A DNA stretch of 64,000 bases. It comes from Korobacter sp963758505. Lineage in GTDB: Bacteria > Acidobacteriota > Terriglobia > Terriglobales > Acidobacteriaceae. Below the pieces are notes generated by a model. The model saw nothing but the letters and a program-made list of their open reading frames with translations. It was not told the DNA's origin and ran no database searches. Positions 47,904 to 55,757 of the stretch are shown here, piece after piece. Made by a program: the position numbers and the translations under genes. The stretch lies in NCBI GenBank assembly GCA_963758505.1, contig CAVWVJ010000003.1:2139954-2203953 (forward strand). The letters are read 5' to 3'. Numbering within the stretch: position 1 is the first letter of the stretch; each line of letters opens with the position of its first letter.

Positions 47904-48206
47904 ATGAAGAAGTTGGTTGCAGGATTCTCCCTGGCAGCTCTGATGATGGCCGGCACCATGGCCTTCGCTGCCGGGGCTGACGATTACAAGGCAAAGTGCG
48001 CCATGTGTCACGGCGCGGACGGCACAGGCGCAATGGCAAAGAAGATGGGTTCGAAGGATTTGAACTCTGCGGAAGTGCAAGGGATGAGCGAAGCCGATAT
48101 CGCGAAGATCATCACCGACGGCAAAGGCAAAATGACGGGCTTCAAGGGCAAACTGACCGACGATCAGATCAAGGGCGTCGCTGCGTACGTTAAAACTCTG
48201 AAATAA
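47904..48206 (+). CDS. Small class I cytochrome c, periplasmic
   Basis: 100 residues. A signal peptide (MKKLVAGFSLAALMMAGTMA, cleavage near FAA) precedes a single-haem domain with CAMCH (32-36). The probable axial methionine is in 'GKGKMTGFKG', and the C-terminal helix ends 'GVAAYVKTL', as in cytochrome c6/c553-like electron carriers. GGAGGA with 7-nt spacing sets the start; a longer upstream frame would bury the signal peptide. It is followed by its own terminator and a second, related cytochrome. Confidence 0.93.
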   Translation: MKKLVAGFSLAALMMAGTMAFAAGADDYKAKCAMCHGADGTGAMAKKMGSKDLNSAEVQGMSEADIAKIITDGKGKMTGFKGKLTDDQIKGVAAYVKTLK

Positions 48207-48221
48207 TCGAAATTCTGAAAG

Positions 48222-48247
48222 AAGGGGCGGCTGCGGCTGCCCTTTTT
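48222..48247 (+). terminator. Terminator after the first cytochrome c gene
   Basis: An imperfect stem AGGGGC / GCCCTT around GC-rich sequence, followed by TTTTT, 16 nt past the stop codon. Confidence 0.6.
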
Positions 48248-48371
48248 CCTTTGCAACCTTCGCACTTCCGGCTCTCGATTACTTGCTCCAGGGTACGGAG
48301 GCTCCGCCTCCGGGTTTCCCCGAATGCTGCCGGGATTTATACTCAGTTCGCGAAAATTCCTTGAGGTTTGG

Positions 48372-48683
48372 ATGACAACTAAAGCGTTCGCTGTCGCGTT
48401 TTTGTTCTCCTTTTCGACGGTCGCGTTTGCGCAAGGCGGCGGAGAGGCGATCTTCAAAAAGAATTGTGTGATGTGCCATGGCGCCGATGGCACCGGGAAG
48501 ACCAAGATGGGCCTGAAGCTGGGGGCCGCCGACCTTACCAGCAGCGATATTCAATCCTTGAGCGACGAGGCACTGGCACAAACCATTCGCAATGGCAAAG
48601 GCAAGATGCCGCCCTTCGAAAAGACGCTCACCGCGGACGAGATTACGCAGGTGATCCAGCACGTTCGCACGCTTCGCAAGTAG
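48372..48683 (+). CDS. Small class I cytochrome c, periplasmic (second)
   Basis: 103 residues, paralogous to the preceding cytochrome: signal peptide ending 'STVAFAQ', CVMCH (32-36), axial methionine likely in 'GKGKMPPFEK' and terminal helix 'QVIQHVRTLRK'. The ATG at 48372 follows GAGG; the longer upstream frame lacks signal-peptide features at its start. It lies 38 nt before the 2Fe-2S subunit of a molybdenum hydroxylase, so it is a good candidate for that enzyme's electron acceptor. Confidence 0.92.
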   Translation: MTTKAFAVAFLFSFSTVAFAQGGGEAIFKKNCVMCHGADGTGKTKMGLKLGAADLTSSDIQSLSDEALAQTIRNGKGKMPPFEKTLTADEITQVIQHVRTLRK

Positions 48684-48721
48684 CACCTATCGTTTTTCTT
48701 CTCAACCCGACGGAGGTCACA

Positions 48722-49342
48722 ATGTCGGAACCAAATGCAAAAGATGCTCCACGCGCAAATGTTTCGCGTCGCGATTTTCTAAAGATCGGCGGCGTGGCGG
48801 TGGCGGTGCCGTTGGTGACATCCCCGCGGATGCTCCAGGCCGCCGGTGAGCCTGTCGAGGTGCACGGGCCATACAAAGCCAAGGTCACCCTGAACATCAA
48901 TCACCAGCCGCAGAGCGCCGAATTGGATACCCGGGTGACGCTGCTAGACGCCTTGCGCGACCACTTCGAGCTCACCGGAGCGAAACGCGTTTGCGACCGT
49001 GGGGCCTGCGGGGCCTGCACCGTGCTGATGGACGACAAGCCGGTCTACGCCTGCTCGATTCTTGCCATCGATGCGCAGGATGCGAAGATCATGACGATCG
49101 AAGGACTGTATCCCACGGAGACGCTCGATGCTCTGCAACATGCCTTCGTAGAAAACGATGCGCAGCAGTGCGGCTTTTGCACGCCGGGGTTCATCGTGGC
49201 AGCGAAGTCGCACCTCGATCACCATCCCAACGCGAGTGCCGAAGAGTTCAAGCACGCTCTCACCGGCAATTTTTGCCGTTGCGGTACCTACCAGGGAATG
49301 CAGCTGGTCGCGGAAGCAATTGCAAAAGGAAAGGGGGCCTGA
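48722..49342 (+). CDS. 2Fe-2S subunit of a Tat-exported molybdenum hydroxylase (PaoA-like)
   Basis: 206 residues. A twin-arginine signal (SRRDFLKIGG, R16-R17, then a hydrophobic stretch to about residue 40) precedes two 2Fe-2S domains: plant-type C91, C96, C99, C111 ('CDRGACGACTVL') and helical-type C150, C153, C185, C187 ('CGFCTPG', 'CRCGTY'). All eight ligands are present. In the E. coli PaoABC aldehyde oxidoreductase, the small subunit likewise carries the Tat signal for the complex. GGAGG with 6-nt spacing sets the start. First gene of a three-subunit set with order small-large-medium. Confidence 0.93.
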   Translation: MSEPNAKDAPRANVSRRDFLKIGGVAVAVPLVTSPRMLQAAGEPVEVHGPYKAKVTLNINHQPQSAELDTRVTLLDALRDHFELTGAKRVCDRGACGACTVLMDDKPVYACSILAIDAQDAKIMTIEGLYPTETLDALQHAFVENDAQQCGFCTPGFIVAAKSHLDHHPNASAEEFKHALTGNFCRCGTYQGMQLVAEAIAKGKGA

Positions 49343-49344
49343 CT

Positions 49345-51702
49345 ATGCCGGATTATCAATGGCCCGATGCGAATCACCGTTCGCTGATTGGCAAGCGCGT
49401 TACACGCGTGGACGGCCCCATAAAAGTCAGAGGCCGCGCCCAGTACACCTACGATGTGCGGCCCGACGGGATGTTGTGGGGCAAGATTCTGCGGTCTCCG
49501 TATGCACATTGCAAGATCGTGAGCATCGATACCAGCGCTGCCGAGAAGATGCCGGGCGTGAAGGCAGTTCAAATCCTTCAAGGGCCGGGGATGGAGATTT
49601 ACTGGGCCGGCGACGAAATTGTGGCCGTCGCCGCGATCGATGAGCCGACCGCCTACGATGCGCTGAAGGCGATCAAGGTGGAGTACCAGCAGCTGCCGCA
49701 CTTCGTCTCCGACGCGGAACCGCCGAAAAATATCGCCACTTCCAACGAGCCGCTGACGATTGATGAGATCGGCGATATGGAAGACAACCAGGTACCGGAC
49801 GACGAGGTCGTCGCCGCGCTGCAAAAACGGGGGATGACTGAGGCGCCGGATCCGAAGATGCTCGATGCGCTGGCGAAGGATGGCGTCGCGCCGGAGGTGA
49901 TTGCGGCGATGAGGAAAGCGCCGGTGCGCAAGGGCAGCGGCGTGAAGTCCCCGTATAAGAAAACAGCCGCCCAGACGCAAGGCAAGCCCGCCGACGCCTT
50001 CGCCGCCGCAAAGACTGGCGGCGTGCTTTCGGAAGGAGTCTATGGCATTCCGGTGATCACGCATTGCTGCCTGGAGCCGCACGGCGCGATGTCGCAATTC
50101 ACTGCGCCTGGCGATCTCGAGGTCCATGTCTCGACCCAGAACCTGAGCGGCATTCCGGCGCAGCTTGCCGGGCCGATGGACATGCCCGCGGGAAAGATCC
50201 GCGTGCTGCAGCAATACATCGGCGGTGGTTTCGGCAGCAAGTTCGGCATCGACCGCTGGGGTGTTGCTTCGGCGCAACTCGCCAAGCAGGCTAACGGCAA
50301 GGCGGTAAAAATCATGCTCGAACGGGACGCGGAGCTGGAGGTGGCGGGTGCGCGGCCTTCGGCCTACGCGCGAGTGAGCGTTGCGGCGTCGAAAGAGGGG
50401 CGCCTTACAGGGTGGCAATCGGATGGATGGGGCACGGGTGGCCCGGGCGGAGGCGGTTCGCCGCCGCTGCCGTACGTCTTCGACATTCCCAACCAGCGCA
50501 AGCAATACACCGCGATCGTTACCAACCAGGGACCCTCGCGGGCGTGGCGCGCGCCGAACCATCCGCAGGCGGCGCTGATCACGATGAGCGCGCTCGAAGA
50601 CACGGCGGCGAAGCTCAACATGGATCCGTTGGAGTTCTTCCGCAAGAACATCGACATGACGGGTCCGCGGGCGAAAGTTTACGAAGAAGAGTTCACCATT
50701 GCCGATCAACTGATGGGCTGGAAGCAGAACTGGCGGCCGCGCGGGCAGTCGGAAGGGGTGGTGAAACGCGGGATGGGACTTTCGCTGCACACCTGGGGCG
50801 GTCGCGGCCACGATTCCAATTGCGATCTGACCATCAGTCCTGATGGCTCGGTCGAGATCAAGATGGGGACACAGGATCTTGGCACCGGAACGCGGACCTG
50901 CATCCTGATCGTCGCCGCGGACACCCTGGGCATTCCGATGGATAACATCGACCTGAGGATCGGCGACACGCACTACCCGGCATCGGGCGGGAGCGGCGGC
51001 AGCACGACCATCGGAGGCGTGAGCAGTTCGACGCGCCGTGCCGCTGTCGATGCGCGGGATCAGCTGCTGGCAAAAGTTGCGCCGGCGCTGGGGACGACGC
51101 CGGAGCAGATCGAGATCAAGGACGGGAGGGTGAGCGTCAAGGGCGACAGCTCGAAGTCGATGAGCTGGAAACAAGCCTGTGCCAAGCTCGGGGCGGTGCC
51201 CATCACCGTTCGCGGCGTCAACAAGAGTGGCATGAAGCCCGATCTCACGAATAGTGGCGTCGGCGGAGTGCAGATGGCCGAGGTCGCCGTCGATACCGAA
51301 ACCGGAGTCGTCAAAGTGACGAAGATGGTGGCGGTGCAGGACTGCGGATTGGTCGTGGATGTTAAGACGGCGGAGACGCAGGTCTATGGCGCGTTGATCA
51401 TGGGCATCTCGTACGCCCTTTACGAAGAGAAGTTTCTCGATCCAACAACCGGGCGCATGCTCAACCCGAACATGGAGTTCTATAGGCTCGCCGGGCTGAA
51501 CGACATTGGCGAATTGAAGGTCCACATGATGACCGGCAAGGGATACGACGAGCGCGGCGTGATCGGACTCGCCGAGCCGCCCGTAGTCTCGCCGGGCGCG
51601 GCGATTTCGAATGCGGTGGCGAATGCGCTCGGAGTGCGTGTGCCCTTTTTGCCGCTGACGCCGGACCGCGTGCTGGAAGCGCTCGAGAAGGGAGCAGCCT
51701 GA
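49345..51702 (+). CDS. Molybdopterin-binding large subunit of xanthine/aldehyde dehydrogenase family
   Basis: 785 residues without its own signal, probably exported with the Tat-bearing subunit. The a/b hammerhead domain starts about residue 24 ('GPIKVRGRAQYTYDV'); molybdopterin segments include 'GGGFGSKFG' and 'GTQDLGTGTRT', and the catalytic glutamate is in 'GLAEPPVVSPGAA' (about 738). It hydroxylates an aldehyde or N-heterocycle using water. Odd feature: about 60 extra residues (roughly 140-205), with three 12-residue helical repeats (DDEVVAALQKRG, DPKMLDALAKDG, APEVIAAMRKAP), interrupt the hammerhead-to-core linker. AAGGGGG precedes the ATG. Substrate unknown. Confidence 0.92.
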   Translation: MPDYQWPDANHRSLIGKRVTRVDGPIKVRGRAQYTYDVRPDGMLWGKILRSPYAHCKIVSIDTSAAEKMPGVKAVQILQGPGMEIYWAGDEIVAVAAIDEPTAYDALKAIKVEYQQLPHFVSDAEPPKNIATSNEPLTIDEIGDMEDNQVPDDEVVAALQKRGMTEAPDPKMLDALAKDGVAPEVIAAMRKAPVRKGSGVKSPYKKTAAQTQGKPADAFAAAKTGGVLSEGVYGIPVITHCCLEPHGAMSQFTAPGDLEVHVSTQNLSGIPAQLAGPMDMPAGKIRVLQQYIGGGFGSKFGIDRWGVASAQLAKQANGKAVKIMLERDAELEVAGARPSAYARVSVAASKEGRLTGWQSDGWGTGGPGGGGSPPLPYVFDIPNQRKQYTAIVTNQGPSRAWRAPNHPQAALITMSALEDTAAKLNMDPLEFFRKNIDMTGPRAKVYEEEFTIADQLMGWKQNWRPRGQSEGVVKRGMGLSLHTWGGRGHDSNCDLTISPDGSVEIKMGTQDLGTGTRTCILIVAADTLGIPMDNIDLRIGDTHYPASGGSGGSTTIGGVSSSTRRAAVDARDQLLAKVAPALGTTPEQIEIKDGRVSVKGDSSKSMSWKQACAKLGAVPITVRGVNKSGMKPDLTNSGVGGVQMAEVAVDTETGVVKVTKMVAVQDCGLVVDVKTAETQVYGALIMGISYALYEEKFLDPTTGRMLNPNMEFYRLAGLNDIGELKVHMMTGKGYDERGVIGLAEPPVVSPGAAISNAVANALGVRVPFLPLTPDRVLEALEKGAA

Positions 51703-52724
51703 TGCAACCATTCGAATATGTAAGCGCAAGCGGAAGGAACCAGGTAGGCGAACTGCTTGCTGCAAAATGGGGAGAAGCCGAGATCCTGGCCGGCGGCACC
51801 GACCTCGTTTCCCTGATGAAAGACGAGATCGTTACGCCCAGGCGGGTGGTGAACATCAAGGGCATCGCCGATTTGCGCGGGGTGAGCGTGGATGCGCAGA
51901 AAGGGCTGCGGATCGGGGCACTGACCACGCTCGTCGAAGTTGCGAGTAACGAGGAGGTCGCAAAGCAATTTCCTGCGATCGCCGAGGCGGTGCGCGACGC
52001 CGCGAGTCCCCAGATTCGCAATATGGCGACGGTCGGGGGAAACCTTTGCCAGCGACCGCGTTGCTGGTACTTCCGCAACGGCATGGGCCTGCTTCCGAAG
52101 GATAAGACAGGGAAGTCGCTCGTTCTGCTCGGCGATAATCGCTACCACGCAATCCTGGGCAATGATGGACCGGCGTACTTCGTCAGCCCGTCGACGGTTG
52201 TGCCGGCGCTGATCGCGCACGGAGCGAAGGTACGCATCCTGGGCGGCGGGAAATTGCGCGAGGTGGAACTCGAGAGGTTCTACGTCATCCCGAAAAATGA
52301 GAACGAACGGGAGCACGACTTGCGGCCGAATGAACTGGTGGTGGAGGTGATCGTGCCGCGGGCTACCGGAATTCACGCTGCGAACTACGAGGTGCGGCAG
52401 AAGGCAGCCTTCGACTGGCCGTTGGCTACCTGCTCGGTTGCGTTGCAAATGGATGGAAACCAGGTGAAATCGGCCAGGATTGTGCTTGGGCATGTTGCGC
52501 CGGTGCCGTGGGTTTCCAGCGAAGCAGCGGAGGCGATCACCGGAAAAGAGCTGACGCCAGACAATGCAATGGCTGCCGCCAACGCGGCGCTCGCCAATGC
52601 GAAGAGCCTGGGCAAGAACAAATATAAGATCACGGTTGCGAAGGCGGCAGTGAAGCGGGCGCTGCTCGCCGCCGGCAAAAACGAATCGGCAGAGATCGGA
52701 GGCTCCCATGATGCTCATGCCTGA
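51702..52724 (+). CDS. FAD-binding medium subunit of the molybdenum hydroxylase (PaoB-like)
   Basis: 340 residues of the CoxM/PaoB family. FAD-binding segments 'ILAGGTDLVSLMK' and 'QIRNMATVGGNLCQRPRCWY' are present, and the C-terminal CODH-type domain follows. In PaoB and 4-hydroxybenzoyl-CoA reductase beta a loop here holds four cysteines for a 4Fe-4S cluster. This protein keeps the RC of 'LCQRPRCWYFRNG' but has Gly, Lys and Tyr where the other cysteines would fall ('GPAYFVSPST'), so the extra cluster is probably missing. The ATG overlaps the preceding TGA. Confidence 0.92.
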   Translation: MQPFEYVSASGRNQVGELLAAKWGEAEILAGGTDLVSLMKDEIVTPRRVVNIKGIADLRGVSVDAQKGLRIGALTTLVEVASNEEVAKQFPAIAEAVRDAASPQIRNMATVGGNLCQRPRCWYFRNGMGLLPKDKTGKSLVLLGDNRYHAILGNDGPAYFVSPSTVVPALIAHGAKVRILGGGKLREVELERFYVIPKNENEREHDLRPNELVVEVIVPRATGIHAANYEVRQKAAFDWPLATCSVALQMDGNQVKSARIVLGHVAPVPWVSSEAAEAITGKELTPDNAMAAANAALANAKSLGKNKYKITVAKAAVKRALLAAGKNESAEIGGSHDAHA

Positions 52725-52938
52725 TCACGAACGTTTCGATACCTCGCATCCGGACCTGTGTCCGTCGCTGCGCTGGAAGGGACAGTTCATCTCCACCGAG
52801 CACGATCCGACGGTGCCTCCGACCAACGATGGCTTGTTCTGGTGCATGCACACGCAGACTTGTATTGGGCCCGACGGAGATCTGGCGGAGCCGGGCAATT
52901 GCAAGCACACGGGACGGAGATGTCACGGGTGTAAGTAG
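52708..52938 (+). CDS. 76-residue six-cysteine small protein
   Basis: The last gene of the molybdenum hydroxylase set, overlapping the FAD subunit by 17 nt, with GGAGG 5 nt before the ATG. Cysteines at 18, 46, 52, 65, 72 and 75, with several histidines, make a metal or iron-sulfur site likely, in the pattern CMHTQTC ... CKHTGRRCHGC. No signal peptide or membrane helix. It is not a family I recognise. Translational coupling suggests a role in electron transfer, cofactor insertion or Tat-linked quality control of the enzyme. Confidence 0.75.
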   Translation: MMLMPDHERFDTSHPDLCPSLRWKGQFISTEHDPTVPPTNDGLFWCMHTQTCIGPDGDLAEPGNCKHTGRRCHGCK

Positions 52939-52968
52939 GGTCGAACTCGGCCAACCAAAACTTAAGGC

Positions 52969-53004
52969 GGCGGAGAACCGGGAGCGATTTCCGGGTTCTC
53001 CGCC
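52969..53004 (+). terminator. Hairpin after the molybdenum hydroxylase operon
   Basis: GGCGGAGAACC / GGTTCTCCGCC, a perfect 11-bp stem with a 14-nt loop, 31 nt past the last stop codon. The downstream T content is low, so its efficiency is uncertain. Confidence 0.5.
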
Positions 53005-53078
53005 GGTGAGCGCGTTTCTTTAGCTTCCACTCTCGACCTGGCGGATTCCACTACAATAGAGCGCAACGGGGTGAGGAC

Positions 53079-53804
53079 ATGCGTATTCTGTCTCGCGCAG
53101 CGCTGGTTGCGCTTCTCTCGATTTCGACATTCTCTTGGGCGCAGCAGGTTCGCGGCGATTACATGGAGTCGCGCAGCACCGACGTCTACGTGGCGCAGTG
53201 TTTCGCCAATGGTGAGACCGGGCTCAGTGGCAAGCAGGCGCTGCTGGCCTGGAAGATCGACAGCGGCTCGTGGAATGGCGTGAAGCTCGACGGGCTGCAG
53301 GTAGCCGGAGCGGTAACGGCCAACGCGACCCTGGGAGATCCGTACGGAGATCCCTATCCAGCCAAAGTCGTGATGATGGTCGACGAGCGAGCGACCCCGG
53401 AGCAGCGGGCGGCGCTGGTCTCGTTTGCCCAGCATGAAGCGGGGCCGCTCTTCGCGAACATCGTAAAAACGGAAAACGTTCCTATCGAAATGGAGGTGCC
53501 GCAGGCGGCGGTAGCCACCGCACATGTCCATGGAAACGGAGTCGGGGCACATGCCATGTTCCGCGCCGGGAATGTTGCGCGCATCGAAACCCGCACACTG
53601 AACGACAACGACCACATCTGCGGCAATGAGACAACCTACTATCCGCCCCTGACGACCGTGGATCATGCTACCCCCGCGGTTGCGTTGACCGATGAATTTC
53701 GCGGCAATGGGCTGAATACGGACTGGGCGAGTCACGGCCGCCGCAGCGCTTATCTGGCGCACTTCAGCGTAGGCGAGAGCGCGGTGGCGAGCGCCGGACG
53801 CTAG
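53079..53804 (+). CDS. Secreted DUF1326-type protein
   Basis: 241 residues. A signal peptide (MRILSRAALVALLSISTFSWAQ) is followed by a domain of the DUF1326 type: 'GDYMESRSTDVYVAQCFANG' then 'GKQALLAWKIDSGSWNGVKL' and 'NATLGDPYGDPYPAKVVMMVD'. The function of this family is not established. Two cysteines (in 'QCFANG' and 'HICGNE') could form a disulfide outside the cytoplasm or bind metal. A clear terminator follows 20 nt after the stop. Confidence 0.8.
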   Translation: MRILSRAALVALLSISTFSWAQQVRGDYMESRSTDVYVAQCFANGETGLSGKQALLAWKIDSGSWNGVKLDGLQVAGAVTANATLGDPYGDPYPAKVVMMVDERATPEQRAALVSFAQHEAGPLFANIVKTENVPIEMEVPQAAVATAHVHGNGVGAHAMFRAGNVARIETRTLNDNDHICGNETTYYPPLTTVDHATPAVALTDEFRGNGLNTDWASHGRRSAYLAHFSVGESAVASAGR

Positions 53805-53824
53805 AGGCGTTTAGGGCGGGTGTG

Positions 53825-53859
53825 AGCCGTGCACTTGAATGTGCACGGCTTTTCGTTTT
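53825..53859 (+). terminator. Terminator of the DUF1326 gene
   Basis: AGCCGTGCAC / GTGCACGGCT with a 6-nt loop, followed by TTTCGTTTTA. It argues against starting the next gene upstream of 53860. Confidence 0.9.
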
Positions 53860-53873
53860 ATGGTCGGGACATT

Positions 53874-54500
53874 GTGAAAACACTTTTCCTCGCAGCACTC
53901 ATTCTCTTGTCGTCCTTCTGCCTGGCGCAGAAGGTGGAACCGGTTGGCAGGCCCGATCTGCCGCAGGGGATGGCCGCGGCGGTCCAGGATCACGGGCTGC
54001 GCGTCCTGGATAAAAATGGAGCGCCGCTGGTCTCGCTGTGGCTGGCAAAATCGGTTTCTACGACCAAGAAAGATGTGGAGGGAGCGAACTATCCTCAGCT
54101 CGAACCTTCTTCTTTCATAGGTGCGGTCGCCTTCGAGTCGGATGGCAACGACTTCCGCGGGCAGACAATCCCAAAAGGCACCTACACCTTGCGCTACGCT
54201 CTGCTGCCCAATGACGGCAACCACATGGGCGTGGCGCCTAACCGCGATTTTCTCCTGTTGCTGCCGTTGATCTCCGATGTGGATCCGACGACGGTTTATA
54301 CAGACAAGCAACTCTACCGGGCGAGCGCTAAAGTTGCCGGAGGTGCTCATCCGACGGTGATGAGCCTGGTGGCGGATGAGGGAAAGCCGGGAACTCTGAC
54401 GACCAGCGCGGAAGGATTCCTAGTGTTGCATTTTTCCTTGACCACGTCGGAGGGGGAACTGCCGGTGGCGTTGGTGGTGAAGGGGTCGGCGCAGCAGTAG
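53874..54500 (+). CDS. Secreted protein of unknown function
   Basis: 208 residues from a GTG start with GGGA 5 nt upstream. A signal peptide ends near 'SSFCLAQ' (about residue 19). The rest is a beta-rich domain with 'FRGQTIPKGTYTLRYALLPN' and 'GVAPNRDFLLLLPLISD', which recalls the DUF2911-like pattern of secreted acidobacterial proteins, though I am not sure of the family. Starting further upstream would place the start codon inside the preceding terminator. No catalytic residues recognised. Confidence 0.68.
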   Translation: MKTLFLAALILLSSFCLAQKVEPVGRPDLPQGMAAAVQDHGLRVLDKNGAPLVSLWLAKSVSTTKKDVEGANYPQLEPSSFIGAVAFESDGNDFRGQTIPKGTYTLRYALLPNDGNHMGVAPNRDFLLLLPLISDVDPTTVYTDKQLYRASAKVAGGAHPTVMSLVADEGKPGTLTTSAEGFLVLHFSLTTSEGELPVALVVKGSAQQ

Positions 54501-54956
54501 GTTGGAGTGATGCCGGCGAAATGCAGACCCTTCGACTTCGGACGCGGAAGTTGTCGTGTTCTTCGCCCAGGATGACAACGCAGCGCGAAATACCGTTCTA
54601 CCCTTCGCGCAACGTGACAGCTTCGCTGTGGAAATCCTTCTGATCCCTGCATAGTTCTTCAACAGTGATGGAATTTCGCAACAATCGCGTCGCGGCTCCT
54701 CTTACCGCAAGACTCTGAAGCACTTACTGCTTGTAGCGGCAATCTTCCTCGTATCTTGGCGATGCGAATTGCATCGATCCCCACGGTTGCAAAACTTCGC
54801 AACTCCTCTGTTCTAATCTCATCACTGCCTCGCAAAGCCCTATGAACACTGGGCTTCCGCTGTTACATACAAACGCCTGCAGCGTTGGCACGACGAATGC
54901 ATTAAGGAAGGTCGTTCTTTGCAATACATATCGAGCCCCACGGGCGGAGGTGCTTT
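54501..54956. other. Gap upstream of the GcvH-like gene
   Basis: 456 nt with no gene accepted. A plus-strand frame starting at 54842 has no ribosome binding site and is a shadow of the next gene. Its main content is a sigma-54 promoter at 54886; an activator site would be expected further upstream. Confidence 0.45.
54886..54901 (+). promoter_or_regulatory. Sigma-54 (-24/-12) promoter of the GcvH-like gene
   Basis: TGGCACGACGAATGCA matches the consensus TGGCACG-N4-TTGCA with one mismatch, and GG and GC are exactly 10 nt apart. Transcription should start near 54912, 45 nt before the ATG. The NtrC-like regulator at 43.2 kb is one possible activator. Confidence 0.7.
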
Positions 54957-55628
54957 ATGACAGTTCTTCTGGTTCTCTTTACGTTCGTCGCATTCCTCAC
55001 CATCGATTATTTCTACAGCCGTGGCAAGCAGCCGGCTATGCAAGTAGCGCCCGCCGTCACGAAACAGGTCGTTCGTCCGCTGGAGCCCAGCCTGGTGGGT
55101 GGTTTCAAGATTCCCGAGGCCCTTCGCTATCATCCCGGACACACCTGGGCTCTGAGCGAAAGCCCGAACCTGGTCCGGGTTGGAATCGACGACTTTGCCG
55201 GCAAGATCAACGGCGCGATCGAGAAGATCAACCTGCCGCAGCGCGGGCAGTGGATCCGTCAGGGACAGAAGATTTGGTCGATCGAGCGCGACGGCAAGAA
55301 GGTCGATATGGTTTCGCCGATTGAAGGTAGCGTGGCCGAGATTAACGAGGCGGTGCTTGCGAACCCGGCGCTGGCGGCGAAGGATCCATACGGCGAAGGC
55401 TGGCTGCTGACCGTCCAATCGCCCGACGCGAAGACGAACTTCCGCAACCTGCTCGGCGGAGCACTGGCTCGCTGGTGGATGGAAGAAGCCGCCGGGCGTT
55501 TGCAACGCCGCATGCCGATGCTGGCCGGAGCGATGGCGCAGGATGGTGGAGTCGCCGTCGAGAACCTGACCTCCGAGCTGCCAAATGACGAATGGGAAAA
55601 GGTCGCGAAAGAGTTCTTCTTATCCTAA
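54957..55628 (+). CDS. Membrane-anchored GcvH-like (lipoyl-domain fold) protein
   Basis: 223 residues. One N-terminal membrane helix (residues 2-18) is followed by a linker, an H-protein-like hammerhead domain (about 55-155; 'YHPGHTWALSESPNLVRVGI' and 'SPIEGSVAEINEAV' are the family marks) and a C-terminal extension of about 65 residues. In GcvH the lipoylated lysine lies in ESVKxAS; here the aligned position is G113 in 'IERDGKKVDMVSP', with lysines at 114 and 115. It is therefore not a standard glycine-cleavage H protein. GGAGG is 6 nt before the ATG. Sigma-54-driven; no gcvT or gcvP nearby. Confidence 0.78.
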   Translation: MTVLLVLFTFVAFLTIDYFYSRGKQPAMQVAPAVTKQVVRPLEPSLVGGFKIPEALRYHPGHTWALSESPNLVRVGIDDFAGKINGAIEKINLPQRGQWIRQGQKIWSIERDGKKVDMVSPIEGSVAEINEAVLANPALAAKDPYGEGWLLTVQSPDAKTNFRNLLGGALARWWMEEAAGRLQRRMPMLAGAMAQDGGVAVENLTSELPNDEWEKVAKEFFLS

Positions 55629-55677
55629 CCAGAGCTGGGGTGCAGGAATGACCCCCTGATAGACTCTCCGCCCGAAG

Positions 55678-55706
55678 CCCCGCTGGAAACAGCGGGGTTT
55701 CTCTTT
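55678..55706 (+). terminator. Terminator of the GcvH-like gene
   Basis: CCCCGCTG / CAGCGGGG with a GAAA loop, followed by TTTCTCTTT, about 50 nt past the stop codon. Confidence 0.88.
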
Positions 55707-55757
55707 GGCAGTAGCCGCGAGTCCGAATCAGAGCGGGTCGCGGGTGAGCGCGAAACA

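Noticed and set aside
49288..51765. An 825-codon minus-strand open frame
   Set aside because: Exactly antisense to the molybdopterin subunit, whose motifs are complete; Arg/His/Leu-rich shadow composition.
54842..55324. Plus-strand frame beginning before the GcvH-like gene
   Set aside because: Starts upstream of the sigma-54 promoter without a ribosome binding site and overlaps the real gene in another frame.
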